Program-made: the position numbers and the translations under genes
Notes under the pieces: generated by a model
What the model saw: only the letters and a program-made list of their open reading frames with translations
The model's database searches: none
Told to the model about the DNA's origin: nothing
Part shown: positions 34,404 through 45,320 of the stretch, one piece after another
Layout of the letters: the number at the start of each line of letters is the position of its first letter
Position numbering within the stretch: the stretch's first letter is position 1
From: Ganoderma boninense
Taxonomy: Eukaryota; Basidiomycota; Agaricomycetes; Polyporales; Polyporaceae
Direction: 5' to 3'
DNA: 64,000 bases
NCBI GenBank assembly: GCA_002900995.3
Contig: CM035304.1
Span: 3,008,823 to 3,072,822 of the forward strand

Positions 34404-36742
34404 TCAAGCGAAGTTCGGCAGCCGCTTGGCCGGCTTCCCCTCACTGCCGTCCTCGCGAGGACGCTTCAACCCGATCTGTTTAATCGAGCACGAAGCAGAA
34501 CTAGTGTTCTTCAGGTCAGAAACACCTGATCCCGGCTTCATGTCCTTGCCCTTGTCGCTGCGTGGCCACCCGAAGTCACTGAGGTGTCTCGATATGAGCC
34601 CAATCATCCAATCATGCGTCTCCATCCTTTCGGCGAGTTGTATTCTGGCATGCTGGTCTTCGTCCTCCCCCTCGTCTGCGCCCTTCGTCCTGCACATCTT
34701 CACGTCGTAGAGAGCCTGGAACCCTCTGAGGAGCTCGTCAAGGAGCCTGTTGATGGGGTGACGCCAGCAGGTCACCCTGCCATTGCACTCCGAGTCGCCG
34801 CTCCCAGACGGGGTGCTGGACGGGGGTATGTAGTAGAATTCAAGAGTCTGCGTCTGCCTCCCCGCGGCGTCCGTCATGCCACGGGCGACGAGGGCGACGT
34901 CGATGACGCCCCGCCGCATGGTGAAGTACTTCATATGGCCGCACGAGTAGCCGGAGGGCCCCTCCACATGGTCGTCGAAGTAACTGCGGAAGAAGCGCTC
35001 CGTGGCTTCGTCGGAGAGGTTGTGTGGCAGGAACCGAACGGCGTAGTATACGAGGACGTAGAAGAACGACTCGAGGTCGTCGGCGATCATGCGAGGCTTG
35101 GTCTTGCGGAGCAACGTCCCTACGGACATGAACTGCCAGGTACCCTGTGAGTCGGGAATCAGTGGCAAGACTTACGTGGAGGGCATAGAGAGCGTACCAC
35201 TCTGTCAATTTGCTTTTCACTGCATTCGATTGATCCCGCATCTATTATGCCTGACAGCTCCCAGTCGTTGAGAAGGCCCATCCAGTTACCGTCTGCGTCC
35301 TGATGCAGGAGGATGTTCCCTGCACTGATGTCGCGGTGAATGTACCCCGCAGCGCACGCCTCTTCGTGGGCTACGAAAGAAGTTTGTGAGACGAAGCCAA
35401 CCCCCATGATATACACTGCGATAGAACGTACCGACTAGGCCACAGAACAATGCCCAGACGAGTTGGAACCCGTTTTCGAACGCTGAGAGTGGCTTACAGA
35501 CCTCGGCCACGACGAGGCGATAGTGACTATGCGCCTCCAAGGGGCAGTCGTCTCGAGTCTTGCCCGAGTGATAATCGAGCCACTTGTCGTAAGACTGTGC
35601 GCTCTGGTCCAGGTCGCCGTGGCAGATGAGAGTGGGGACGTGGGATACATTAGCGGTGTTGAGAGTCTTCAAGATAGTGCCCTCTTTGCGCGTGTCCTCC
35701 TTGTCGCGACGCCAGGCATCTTTGAGGTATACGAAATCTCCTTCAGGTTCTCCGGCACTATTCAATGGCACGGCGGCGACGTATCCGCGAGTCGAGCGGC
35801 CGACAACGCCGCTGGTGTAGTAATGAGGCTTGCCGACCGCAAAAGACTGCTCAGACATGGTCTCTGCGTCCACCACCGAGAGCCTCCACCACGGCCATTT
35901 GTAGTCGAGAGACTCGTTGAAGAGCTTTTGAACGTGGCTCTCCGGGTCCTTCTTCGCAGCGTTCGCGCCGTGCGTCTTCAAGTGGCGCCAGAGCGGGTCG
36001 GTGGTGCTGATGAGGGACGCTCGGGGATCATGTCCGCGCTCTGTGCGTCCGAGAAGGCAGTAGCGGACGACGAACGCCGTGAGCTCATCGCCGCGTTCGA
36101 TGTAGTCGATCTTTTCAGTCGCGACGATACCGGAGCGATCGAACCGGAGGACCCGTGCGTAATGGCCGAGGAAAAGGACCATGAAGACGGCCTGGCGCTG
36201 CTGGTACTTGAACGCGAGTTCAGCACATGATAGGACCTGATCCATGACCACAATCCGTTCCGCGGTGACTTCTTCGTTTTCTCCTCTCCCTTCGTCGAAG
36301 GGATCGTCGGCGCGGGGGTCCAGCTGGCACTTGACGAGGAGCTCGAGGCAGGACCACGTCTTTAGGCTTCTGCTTGGCTCGCTTGGAGTCTCGGGGTCCT
36401 CCACTTCTCGTGCACGAACTGAAACGAAAGTCCCGCAATGGACATCTTGCTTCGAGAGGGCGTCCCGGTACGATTCATAAGGTGTCACCACCAAAGGGCT
36501 TGCTTTCGAGGCGCTAAGTGTTGCGGTCTGCCCCGCCGTATTTCCATGCTCAAAAATTGTCAAGGCAAGAATCGGATAATGAAACTCACAATGTATCCAT
36601 ACATCTCTTGCTCGCAATGAAAAGCAGGGACCTCGATGAACACCTTTGGGATCGCGGCGCTCGCCGACTGTCCAGATTCCAGCGGCGGAAAGAAGTTTCC
36701 AATCATGTCGTTAAGACTGATCACGTACGAAGTTCGATCCAT
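34404..36742 (-). CDS. FunK1-c' protein kinase (intact)
   Basis: Second copy of FunK1-c with the same four-exon structure, starting MDRTSYVISLNDMIGNFFPP and ending AKRLPNFA. It has one extra codon in exon 2 (YVAAVPLNSAGEPEG). The catalytic loop YIHRDISAGN, LNDWELSG and FVYLKDAWRRDKED are unchanged. All frames are open and the splice sites match those of the first copy, including the GTACGC third donor. Many differences from the first copy are conservative or lie in the C-terminal tail. This suggests both have been kept under some constraint, or that they are alleles. Confidence 0.88.
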
Positions 36743-37552
36743 GAGGTTCTAGTGAAATATGAGAGGGCAGGAGGCCGTCAGTGGTTGAACGCGGTATGGC
36801 AGCCAGGAAATAACACAAACCGGAATCGTCTTTTGGATACGACTTTGAGAGTACAAATGATACAGGGGGGTGAACACGAATACGCGAAGGACTCGGCGAT
36901 CAAAGTGCGTTAGGGAAAGAGGATGATGTGGTGGTTCTCTGGTGGTGGTTGGAAAGTGGTGACGCCGAGTTGGGCGCTCGCGATCGTCGGCACTGGCAGC
37001 TCCGGCGCCCGGTTAACTTCCGCAGAACTGTGAGGTACTGTATCCAGAGCTCATGAGGGTACATAACCCTCGATCACGTCCAGGGACACAACAGGTCGGC
37101 GCATTACCCTTCTGTACAATAGACAAGCATACATGACTGATGAAGCAAACAGTTGCACATTCAACCAAAGCACCTACATGCTTCCACTGTCATGGCTGGG
37201 TCGACAAACCATAGGTAGTGGCGAGCTGCTACGTTTCGGTCGCTGCCAACGTGCTAAAATCCTATGAGCAACGGTTAAGGACGACAATGTCGTGCTTCCC
37301 GCGGTTTGACCGGGGCCAATCGGCGCATATAGTAGTCGACAGTGTGACGAGGAACACCGGGACTTGCAAACGGCTTGCCGTAATGTTGAGTCAGGTTGCA
37401 GCTCAAGACGATTTGAAGTACGCCCACAACTTACCGTATATACGCTTTCATTGTTCTATGAAACACAAGCAGGGAGCGGATATTGCGATCTAGAAACGGG
37501 TAAACACCATAAGCTGAGCCAACGTTGGTATATGCGCCAGAATTCACCATGA
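36743..37552. other. FunK1-c' upstream and RRP46' downstream region
   Basis: Collinear with 22560-23370, with small indels and substitutions. No gene was recognised. Confidence 0.5.
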
Positions 37553-38471
37553 CTATATCTCCACCTTCTCATCATCCACCTCCATCTCAACTGACTGTGA
37601 TGATGGTTCACTTTTCAACTCGGTCTTCACAGCCGTCGCCGCCGTCCCTGTATGCGATCCAATGCTCTCCTTCAAAGCCAACCAGACCTCTTTTGCACCC
37701 TTTTCCGCAAGCTCGCGTGCGTCCCCCAGCTCTGTGACGTCGAATGGCGCTGCAGTCGTGTAGTTCGTCCAGAGCAGCGAACACTGCGGCATCCCAGAGG
37801 AAGCAGGCCCAGATGCAGGGAGCAAAGACGAAAACAAGAACGCAAAGCATCCACTCCCAGCCAGTTTCCCTAGCTCTACCTCCTCGGGATCCAGAAGAAG
37901 TGTCTCTTGACGTGGTTCGGACCTCAGCCTCCCTACGGCGACCGCGCAAACGACGCCCTTCATCGGCACAGACGCGGCGTTGATGAGCGCGGCTGCCGTC
38001 GCGTTGACGAGGCTCGCGACGAGGCTCGCGTTCCAGCCGCGCCCTGCGCTGCCCGTCCCGCTCCCGCTCTCGGACCCACAGAGGGCCTGCGCGACGACTT
38101 GGACGAGCGTACGCGGATGATGCGAGAGGAACAGGGACGGGGCGAAAATGGATTTGAGGGTTGTCGCGAGAGCTTTCGCATCCGTGCCCGGGATGCCAGG
38201 GAGGGGGCGCACCTGGACGTCGAGCGTCGCTTGTGACGGGTGCTCGTGCGCGATACGAACTTCAATGGGCCCGGATACCGACGCGAGGGACTTCGTCTGT
38301 CCTGAAATAGGGAAGAAACCTATGTTGGGACGTGGGAGATGCGCATATATGCAGTCACTCACTGAAGCCAAACCGCGCGGAGCCGTCTACCCTGTCCAGC
38401 CCTTCGTAGGTGATAGTGATTGGTCTCGCCTCGTCAGGTTTCCTCCCGCCTGGACGTGTATGCGCCGCCAT
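37553..38471 (-). CDS. RRP46: RRP46-type exosome subunit, second copy
   Basis: Same two-exon structure as 23371-24289. It starts MAAHTRPGGRKPDEARPITI and continues YEGLDRVDGSARFGF, intron, SVSGPIEVRIAHEHPSQATL, ALINAASVPMKGVVCAVAVG, and an acidic tail ending DDEKVEI. Differences from the first copy are scattered, mostly single residues, with no frame damage. Two intact copies of what is normally a single-copy essential subunit is unusual and bears on whether this is a duplication or two haplotypes. Confidence 0.82.
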
Positions 38472-38833
38472 GAATGTCGGAGGCGAGCGGGGTGGGATCG
38501 GTCGAGAGGGAGGAGATGGAGCGTGGGCGTCGTGGGGGAGAGTGGGAGCAAAGGAAGAAACGACGGCTGCGGAGAGCGCCTGGGACGAGTCCAATCAAGC
38601 GTCCGAGGTGGGGACGGCGACCACAGCGGCGCACTGTCCCTTGACATAGCTCACAACGTCCCCGCTGTCTGAGTTCATGACAGGCCTCCGACCCCGTCCT
38701 CCCCGCCTTCACGGCACCCCCCACAGACTCTCCTACTCTTACTGCTAAGTGATCTCGACTCATCCCTTCCTCTCTCCCGACTCCCCACAACTCTGACCGT
38801 GAGTCTGACGGCGACGGCACAACCAGCGTGGCC

Positions 38834-39551
38834 ATGTCATCGTCGAGCACAATGTCGGCCACGCCCTCCTCGACCACCACCTCGTCCGATAAAGGCGGCA
38901 GCGGCAGCAGCGGCAACTTCTTCAGCTCTGGAGGCTCGACCCTCATCCTCGCCTTCCTCGCGATCGGCCTCTTCGTCGGGGGACTCCTCGTCATGTTCTC
39001 CATGCGACGCTACGTCAACACGAACCGACGCCGGATGCGGGCGTGGCAGACGACGGGGGAGCGGACATGGGGCTGGGACGCGGCGGCGCTCGGGCTCCCC
39101 GCCACGATGCTCATGGACATGGACTCGCCGACGCGCAGGCGCAAGGACTTCGGGAAGAAGCCTGAGCTATTAGAAGTGCGCGCCGCAGCGGCCGCGAGGA
39201 CGTGGGCGGGCGATTGGGAGAAGGCGATGGTGCGTATTTCTGCCTCGGCGTGATTTTGCGCTTCTGCTCAAACAGTGTAATTACATCAGCCCATCGCTGC
39301 AAGGTCCTTATATGCGCACCGGAACTTATCATCTACGAGTAGCCGCAGCGCTTTGCTTCCCTCGCCCACCTCGCCTCCCCCTCCCCGAACTCTGGCTATC
39401 TGCGCCCATTCCAGATCGGCCTGCGCGACACCCGCGCACAGATCGCGAGCCTGCGCGGCTTATGGTTACGCCACGCGTCGAGAAGGACTAATGCTGGGTC
39501 CTCCAGGCCAGTCGACGATACGCCCCCACCCCCGGGCGCCGCCGTCAATGA
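38834..39551 (+). CDS. single-pass membrane protein, second copy with altered C-terminus
   Basis: Copy of 24666-25342: MSSSSTMSATPSSTTTSSD, a TM helix LILAFLAIGLFVGGLLVMF, MRRYVNTNRRRMRAW, WGWDAAALGLPATML, and DFGKKPELLEVRAAA. In exon 2 a six-base-plus change and loss of one C in a CCCTCCCC run shift the frame. The tail then reads FQIGLRDTRAQIASLRGLWL and ends GRRRQ at 39549-39551, instead of TPRVEKD at 39489-39491. One copy has the ancestral tail and the other a frameshifted one; sequence alone does not tell which. Confidence 0.6.
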
Positions 39552-41067
39552 ACCTACCTCGCTGCGCGCGGAAGTCGCGATCGCGATCGCGCTGCCCACG
39601 CACTCCCCGTGCGCCCCGGGATACGTGCCCCTTTTTGCGCTCGGGGTGGTAAACGTACGATGGGCTGGGGAATAGTCGACTCTGGAAGATACCACGAGCT
39701 CGTCCCCATCCCCGCCACCAACACGATATGCACAGACCTCTTGACGATCTTGACACGCACTTGTTCTGCTCCTGCTCTGTATCGCGCTCTTGCTATCCGC
39801 TGTCCATGTATGTTCTTGTATCTCAGCCACCAAATTTCACTGTAATTTACGGTATGCATTTCCTCGGATTTCAATTTTACGCGAACTAGCTGCTAACTGG
39901 TTCTCTGGATTTTTCGCGCTCGCAGTAATGAAGACTAGGACGACATGAATAGACGTTTCGGTCTTTCGGGGGTGTAGCTGGTGCATACCCGCTCAATTTG
40001 AACGTTGACGCAAAACTTGCAGGATCATCCTCCGGCAGCATAAAGATTTTCTCGATACTCGGCTGTTATCCATTTCCTTCATGGAGACCGACGCCCTCAC
40101 GACTCCCATGCTACCTCGATGAGAGCACGCAGGAAGGACTTCGTGACCTCTGTTTACAGAAATTGACGATAACCGTCACGAGGATGCCCTCCGCAACTTC
40201 TGATCGCAAGTAGCAGGGCCTATCTGGACTATAAACACAGCTCGGTTTGCTGCTCGCCGAACCAGTCCCCAACCCCACGCGCTAGACAGCATCGCCTTCG
40301 TCGAGATCCCCCACTACGAACGCTGAGCGCTGAACGTCGATCTCACCTAGATGTGACAGAACCTGCGCATTTGCATGGTTCGGCGCCTTTCCGGACGATG
40401 GCAGAGGTGGGGGCACGTCGCAGATTGACAGCTCAGCTGTAGTATGAAACCAGCGCGAGCACAGCAGGGCAAACCAACGCCGGCTCGTACAGCCCTCAGC
40501 GTCCTCGTCTTCAGCCACCCGCTTCGAACTGCACCTCGAACCATAGGAAGGCCTCCTCCTGGCAACGCACGGCAGCTGCCTCGCGCTGGGGCCATCAACG
40601 AGGTCAATTCGCATTTCTCTAATGGCATGGAGTGCACACCATGACTCGTGCAAGCTTGCATAAAGTGACTGACAAACACGAGCACATTTGTGAGCGGTAT
40701 AAATACTCCAGCACGATCCTAGGCTACTTCAGAGCATCTACGCATCGACGGCAGTACTTCCTTGGGACAATTGCACGACTCTGCTGGCGTCGTGGAAAGT
40801 ATCCACACTCGCACCGAAGGGCTCGGATCCACTCAGGCTCCGTCGGACGTGCTTCGATTGTGACATCTTCAAGGCGTGAATCGGCAGCGGCGAGGCCTCT
40901 CCTTCAAGCCGGACGATGGCGTATGGGCGTGCATGCGCCGTCGTGGATAACGGGCCACCAGATTCTGTGCTCCCGGAAGGAGTGTGGCGCGGTCTAGGCG
41001 CAGTGCTACGCCCGATCTGGATGACGATGAGTGAAAAGACCAAGCCCTGGCGAAGAGACGTCTCAGC
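39552..41067. other. unique region right of the second block
   Basis: Homology to the first block ends near 39548. Open frames at 39396-39833 (-), 40282-40653 (-) and 40632-40997 (+) have no recognisable motifs or consistent splice context. A short palindromic GATCGCGATCGCG run is at 39577-39592. No gene is called. Confidence 0.45.
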
Positions 41068-42329
41068 CTAGAAAGCACCAAAATACCCTGACGGCAGACG
41101 CACGATCAGGGGCGGGAACACGTTCAGACATGCGTATAGTCCGACGTCGGGGCTGATGAACATCGTGACGAGGAGCGAGATGGATGCCATCGAGTATATG
41201 GCCGCGGACTGGATGATGGCCTCGAAGACCCGGCGGTACCGCACGAAGTTGAAGATCGCGCGGGAGTGCCACCTCCAGTGGTCTTGCGCCTCGGGGCTGT
41301 TGGAGCGCAGTACGCGCCACATGATGAGGGCTGCGCGCGGATCGCAAAGACTCTCGTGAGACCGGGTCTCTCCCGAAGAGAATAGGTGAACTCACTCGAT
41401 GACAGTGTGTTGAAGAATGAGAATGCGAAAAACGCGATGGCCACGAAGAATGATGCGTATTCGAAGACGTGGTAGAGATATCCACTGACTGGAGCAAGCG
41501 AATCAGTATTCGATGATAATCCCAGAGGAAATTGGAATTTGCGAAGAGGCTTCCGATGCCCATGGGGATAAACGGACCGTCCACGGGGAATAAGAGCGGA
41601 GAGCTCATCCAATTTGCGGTAGCCTTCTCTTGGAGGAACCATGTTGAGACTTAAAGTATCAGAGACTCACTGAGGTCGATTGAAAATAGGATCGCTGGGA
41701 CGACGACGACACTTCGTCGATGGTCCCAGACTACGAACAATCGATACACCTTCATGAACGCATAAACATGGTGGGCCGGTAATCATGAAGGTAGACGACA
41801 CACCATAAACCCGTCCCCGATCAGGGTCTGAGTGACGTACAGGTAAAATTGTGCTTCGCCGACTGGAGAGGAGAAAATATCGTTTCCAATCAATGCGTTG
41901 TATGCATCGTCTCAGGTGTCGCCCTTGACAACAAAACCATACAGTGTCGTCTTAAGAGTAAGGCAAAGGTGCTGAAGTTCAGGAGGTCAGCTCAGCCATG
42001 CCAATTACTCCGAGGAACGTAATGGAGCGCACCGCTACTGCTAGTGCCAACATCAGAGTGTTGACCCCGAGAGTTATCTTATTCCTCCTGGAAAGCGTGG
42101 TACGGCGGTCTCGGTGGAGCAAGGACCACGCGCCCAAGGTATAAGTGACCATAAATATGCCACATACTAGGGACTCGAGGAAGAGCCCAACGATCCGCGA
42201 GTTCAGGAGATCCATTTCGACGCGTCTCTGGCAATTGAACGTCAGACTCCTGCGACTCCGGAACAAATACTGTCTACCTACCCCGTAATCGTCAAGCTGA
42301 ATGTCGGCTGGATCTGAATTGTTAGCCAT
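41068..42329 (-). CDS. agaricomycete multi-pass membrane protein (about seven helices)
   Basis: Starts MANNSDPADIQLDDYGVGRQ. Exon 1 holds LLNSRIVGLFLESLVCGIFM and TLGVNTLMLALAVAVRSITF. After an intron comes FSSPVGEAQFYLYVTQTLIG, then DGFM-VYRLFVVWDHRRSVVVV joined over an intron (GTGTGT...AAG near 41775-41817), PAILFSID, and later IIQSAAIYSMASISLLVTMF and LYACLNVFPPLIVRLPSGYF before the stop at 41068. This pattern of LxxTQTLIGDxFMVYRxFVVW and IxQSAAIYS is typical of a large agaricomycete-specific family of integral membrane proteins of unknown function. The internal exon borders between 41330 and 41700 are not settled, so frame damage there cannot be excluded. Confidence 0.65.
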
Positions 42330-43393
42330 GGTGATTGGGTCGGAGGCCTAAAGTTTTCTCTCAGAGTGGGTGAAAGGAGGCTTGAAGTGCGGGGGAGGGG
42401 GGAAGGGATGCGTTCAGACCGTACTTTTACTTTTCAGGCAGCATCAAGAACCAGAGGGTCGGAGAGTTCGGTGGGCAGGTGGTGTCTGAGCCGCTGCAAT
42501 ACTAGGCTTATGTCTTCAGCTGACGTGAGCTAAACAGCGGTGTCGTAGTACGAGCCGCCCACGAAAATGAATGGTACAAACTCACCCAGCAGCGTCTTCG
42601 CATCTTGCGCCGGTGGCGGAACACCTTTCAAATAACCTGGGGAGTGGGAGAGCGTGGCATAGCCTCAATGCGAACCATATCGTTCCGATGCTCGACAGGG
42701 AAGTTGTGCAGCACTGTGACCACTACCGTATGTAAGCATACACCTTGACATTGTATCGAACTCTTATCGCAGCGCTCCATATGGCAGTGTCCACTTGCAG
42801 CATGACACACAGCTATGTACAGCGCCATCCCTCTGTGTGGCCGATTCATCTATCACTACGCGCATTCTACAAGAATGCGCCGAGTGCATTCAGCAGCCAT
42901 ACATTCGAAGAACAGAATTGCCAGTAGTACTTACCAGTCAGCGAGGATTATCGTCCTAGAAAATGAGAAAGTCTTCATGGATGAAGTACTTCGTCGTGCG
43001 CCACTGCAGGTGGGGGCCACTGCGGACGAGAGGGTATACAACAAGGTCGATGGGCCTTATGGAACACTTCAGCAAGCTTTGCGAGAGAATCATGAAGGTA
43101 ATAGCAGGTCGATTAAGGCTAAGCAGTGCTGGTAGGAGTCATAGGGAACCGAGGGAACGTAACGACGAAAGCAAGACGAAAGTTCCAGACGACGAGGCGG
43201 CGGACTCGGCGTCACGGCACAGCCCCGAAAGAGCGCCCGTTACTCTTCCAACTCCGAGGCTTATCCGAGTCCGAATCTTCATCGTCTGCAACATCCACCA
43301 TCTTCTGGAGGCGACGCTCACGACTCCTGTAGACGCGGTTACATTAATAATGTACGGCAAACAATATTCGAGGCATCATTCAACGCACCTGCC
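42330..43393. other. intergenic, no gene seen
   Basis: Short frames only (42815-43135 +, 42963-43424 +), without recognisable motifs. An Arg-rich plus-strand frame overlaps the 3' flank of the next gene. Confidence 0.4.
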
Positions 43394-44647
43394 TCAAGAG
43401 CGCCGAGTCCTGCGACGCTTCTGACGACGCCTTGACGGCCCCCCCTGGGTTTCTGTCGCTCCATCATCCACCTTGCGCTTGCGTTCAAGCTTCCGGACGA
43501 GGTCTGTCGGGGACGGCCTGCGATAGACGTTGAATGTGAGTAAAATTTTAGACCACTTTCAATGAACATAATAATCCACTTACTTCATGCGGCTACAGAT
43601 GGTGATCTCATAATGAAGTCCGAGTAGCGAAAGTGCAGCGTCGAACTTGCAACGGAAGTCGTCTGTGCCTGAGCTCACATCATGTTTGGTGAGCGCTTTT
43701 GAATTTGAAGTCGCGTGGTCTCCGCCTTCGCACTGGCTGTCGGGTGCCAGCCCCTTCCCCTTAACAGGCTTGGAAGCCACCTGAGGTACGCTTTCGGTCA
43801 CCCTAAGCCTCGCTGAGCGGCGGGTCCGTCCTGCGTCGCTCAGTTAGTACTCGGGTTGGCCGCATGTTCATGTTCTGACTTAGGCATGACTCACCGGTAC
43901 GCTCGAGTTTCTGGCCGCCTTCGTCTACTCTCACATGGTTTTGGACGTCCTGCAGAACGCCCACAGTCGGACTTAGACCATCGGCCGCCGTTGACTCCTC
44001 ACTGTTGAGACAGATGCGGGACTTCATATCCCACTCTCCGACCCGATGTTCTAGAGAACAACGCACCTGGTAGATGGACCTTCTGGAAATAATTCCAGCA
44101 AAGCAGCTCTTATCCGTTCGTCCGGTCCAACCGCCCTGACACCCTTTTCCTTTAGGACACGATCGCCAGTGTGGCAGTCAGTCAACAAGGACGTCCCCTG
44201 TGGCGTAACCACTCGAACATTCTCACCTTCGCCAGCTGCTGGAGGGCTGCGCGTTTCATCGTTTGAATGGCCTGCCTATCCACAGTATTCATTTCCATAG
44301 TCGACGGTGGCTGGTATAGATGGAGCCCGAGGATAGAGCAAGAGATTATCTGAACACAGAGAGAGAGGGGAGGTAGTAGTAGATGGAGAACAGGTTAGCG
44401 CTCCACCGTCAACCAGACCTCTCTCATTTATCTCAGCGGCCGGCAGACAAAGCAGATTGCATTGCCGCTCGTGGTTTGCCCACAACCCCAGATCTTCGGG
44501 TTTCTGCCAAAGCCATGGCGACTGGCCGTGGCCCGCTTTATGGGCGGAGTAATTGCCAAAACACCTTGGGCACAGCTTGTTGATCTGCGGCGTGCTTTGG
44601 CTGTCACACGAGCACGCTTCAGAGCTCATTGTCCTCAATGTCATCAA
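43394..44647 (-). CDS. hypothetical basic, probably nuclear protein
   Basis: Unrecognised gene assembled from consistent splice sites. The last three exons are the clearest: VRVDEGGQKLERT-G (donor GTGAGT near 43896), acceptor CGACGCAG then RTRRSARLRVTESVPQVASK through HDVSSGTDDFRCKFDAALSL and EITICSRMK, then after an intron (43527-43592) PSPTDLVRKLERKRKVDDGA ending in RRRQKRRRTRRS with stop 43394-43396. The tail looks like a nuclear localisation signal. The 5' part is less certain: a Cys/His-rich start (NKLCPRCFGNYSAHKAGHGQ, from about 44647) and an exon with GENVRVVTPQGTSLLTDCHT could belong to it. The function is unknown. Confidence 0.42.
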
Positions 44648-45320
44648 CGATGGTTCGTGCGGCGGGGACAGGATGGGGCTGAGAACGATGTTATCGTGGC
44701 CCTACCGGACGTCCCGAAGTTGTACCACTGGCAGTACAAGGGTGACGCCGCTCCCTTTGTCAGTAGTTTATGAAATCCCAGTCAAACCAATCGTAAAGTA
44801 GTGCGATGAACCTGGATGCACACAAGAAAATTTGAGCCCCCAGGTTGCTGGATGCAACTGTCTCAAACGGCGATCACTTGGTTCTCCAGCTCTGAGCCTG
44901 TGAAATTACACAGAAGTACGTATTTCTTGCTCATACAGCGGTGAGAGTAGGTAAGGGGAGATGTGCACGATTTTCGCGCGTTGCCAGCTCGTTCCTGCCA
45001 CAAGAGTGGGACAATGTCGATGTGTTATAGTCAGTATCATGAGAAGGAATTTGGTACAGTATATGTGTGAGATCCAAGAAGAAATGCGATGGACGTGAAT
45101 GCTACACGACCCAAAGACAACTATGACGAGGTACAATAGATGAGAGCAGCGTCGAGAGCGATGGGAAATGGATATGCATGATGGGTGTCCGGGAATAATT
45201 GAGAGTCATTACGACAGTGCGAATAAGAGACGGGAGGGAAGTAAGCAGACCTAAGATCCTATGAAGCAGGCACACGACGGATGACAAGGGACTAGTTAGA
45301 AGAGAATGCCGGGGCCGCAC
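44648..45320. other. intergenic, no gene seen
   Basis: No coding frame with support on either strand; the AT-richer part at 44900-45250 holds only short frames. Confidence 0.45.

Noticed and set aside
44462..44773. Plus-strand ORF with CPQCHQRW (zinc-finger-like)
   Set aside because: It lies opposite the 5' part of the hypothetical minus-strand gene, and only a single CxxC is present with no splice support.
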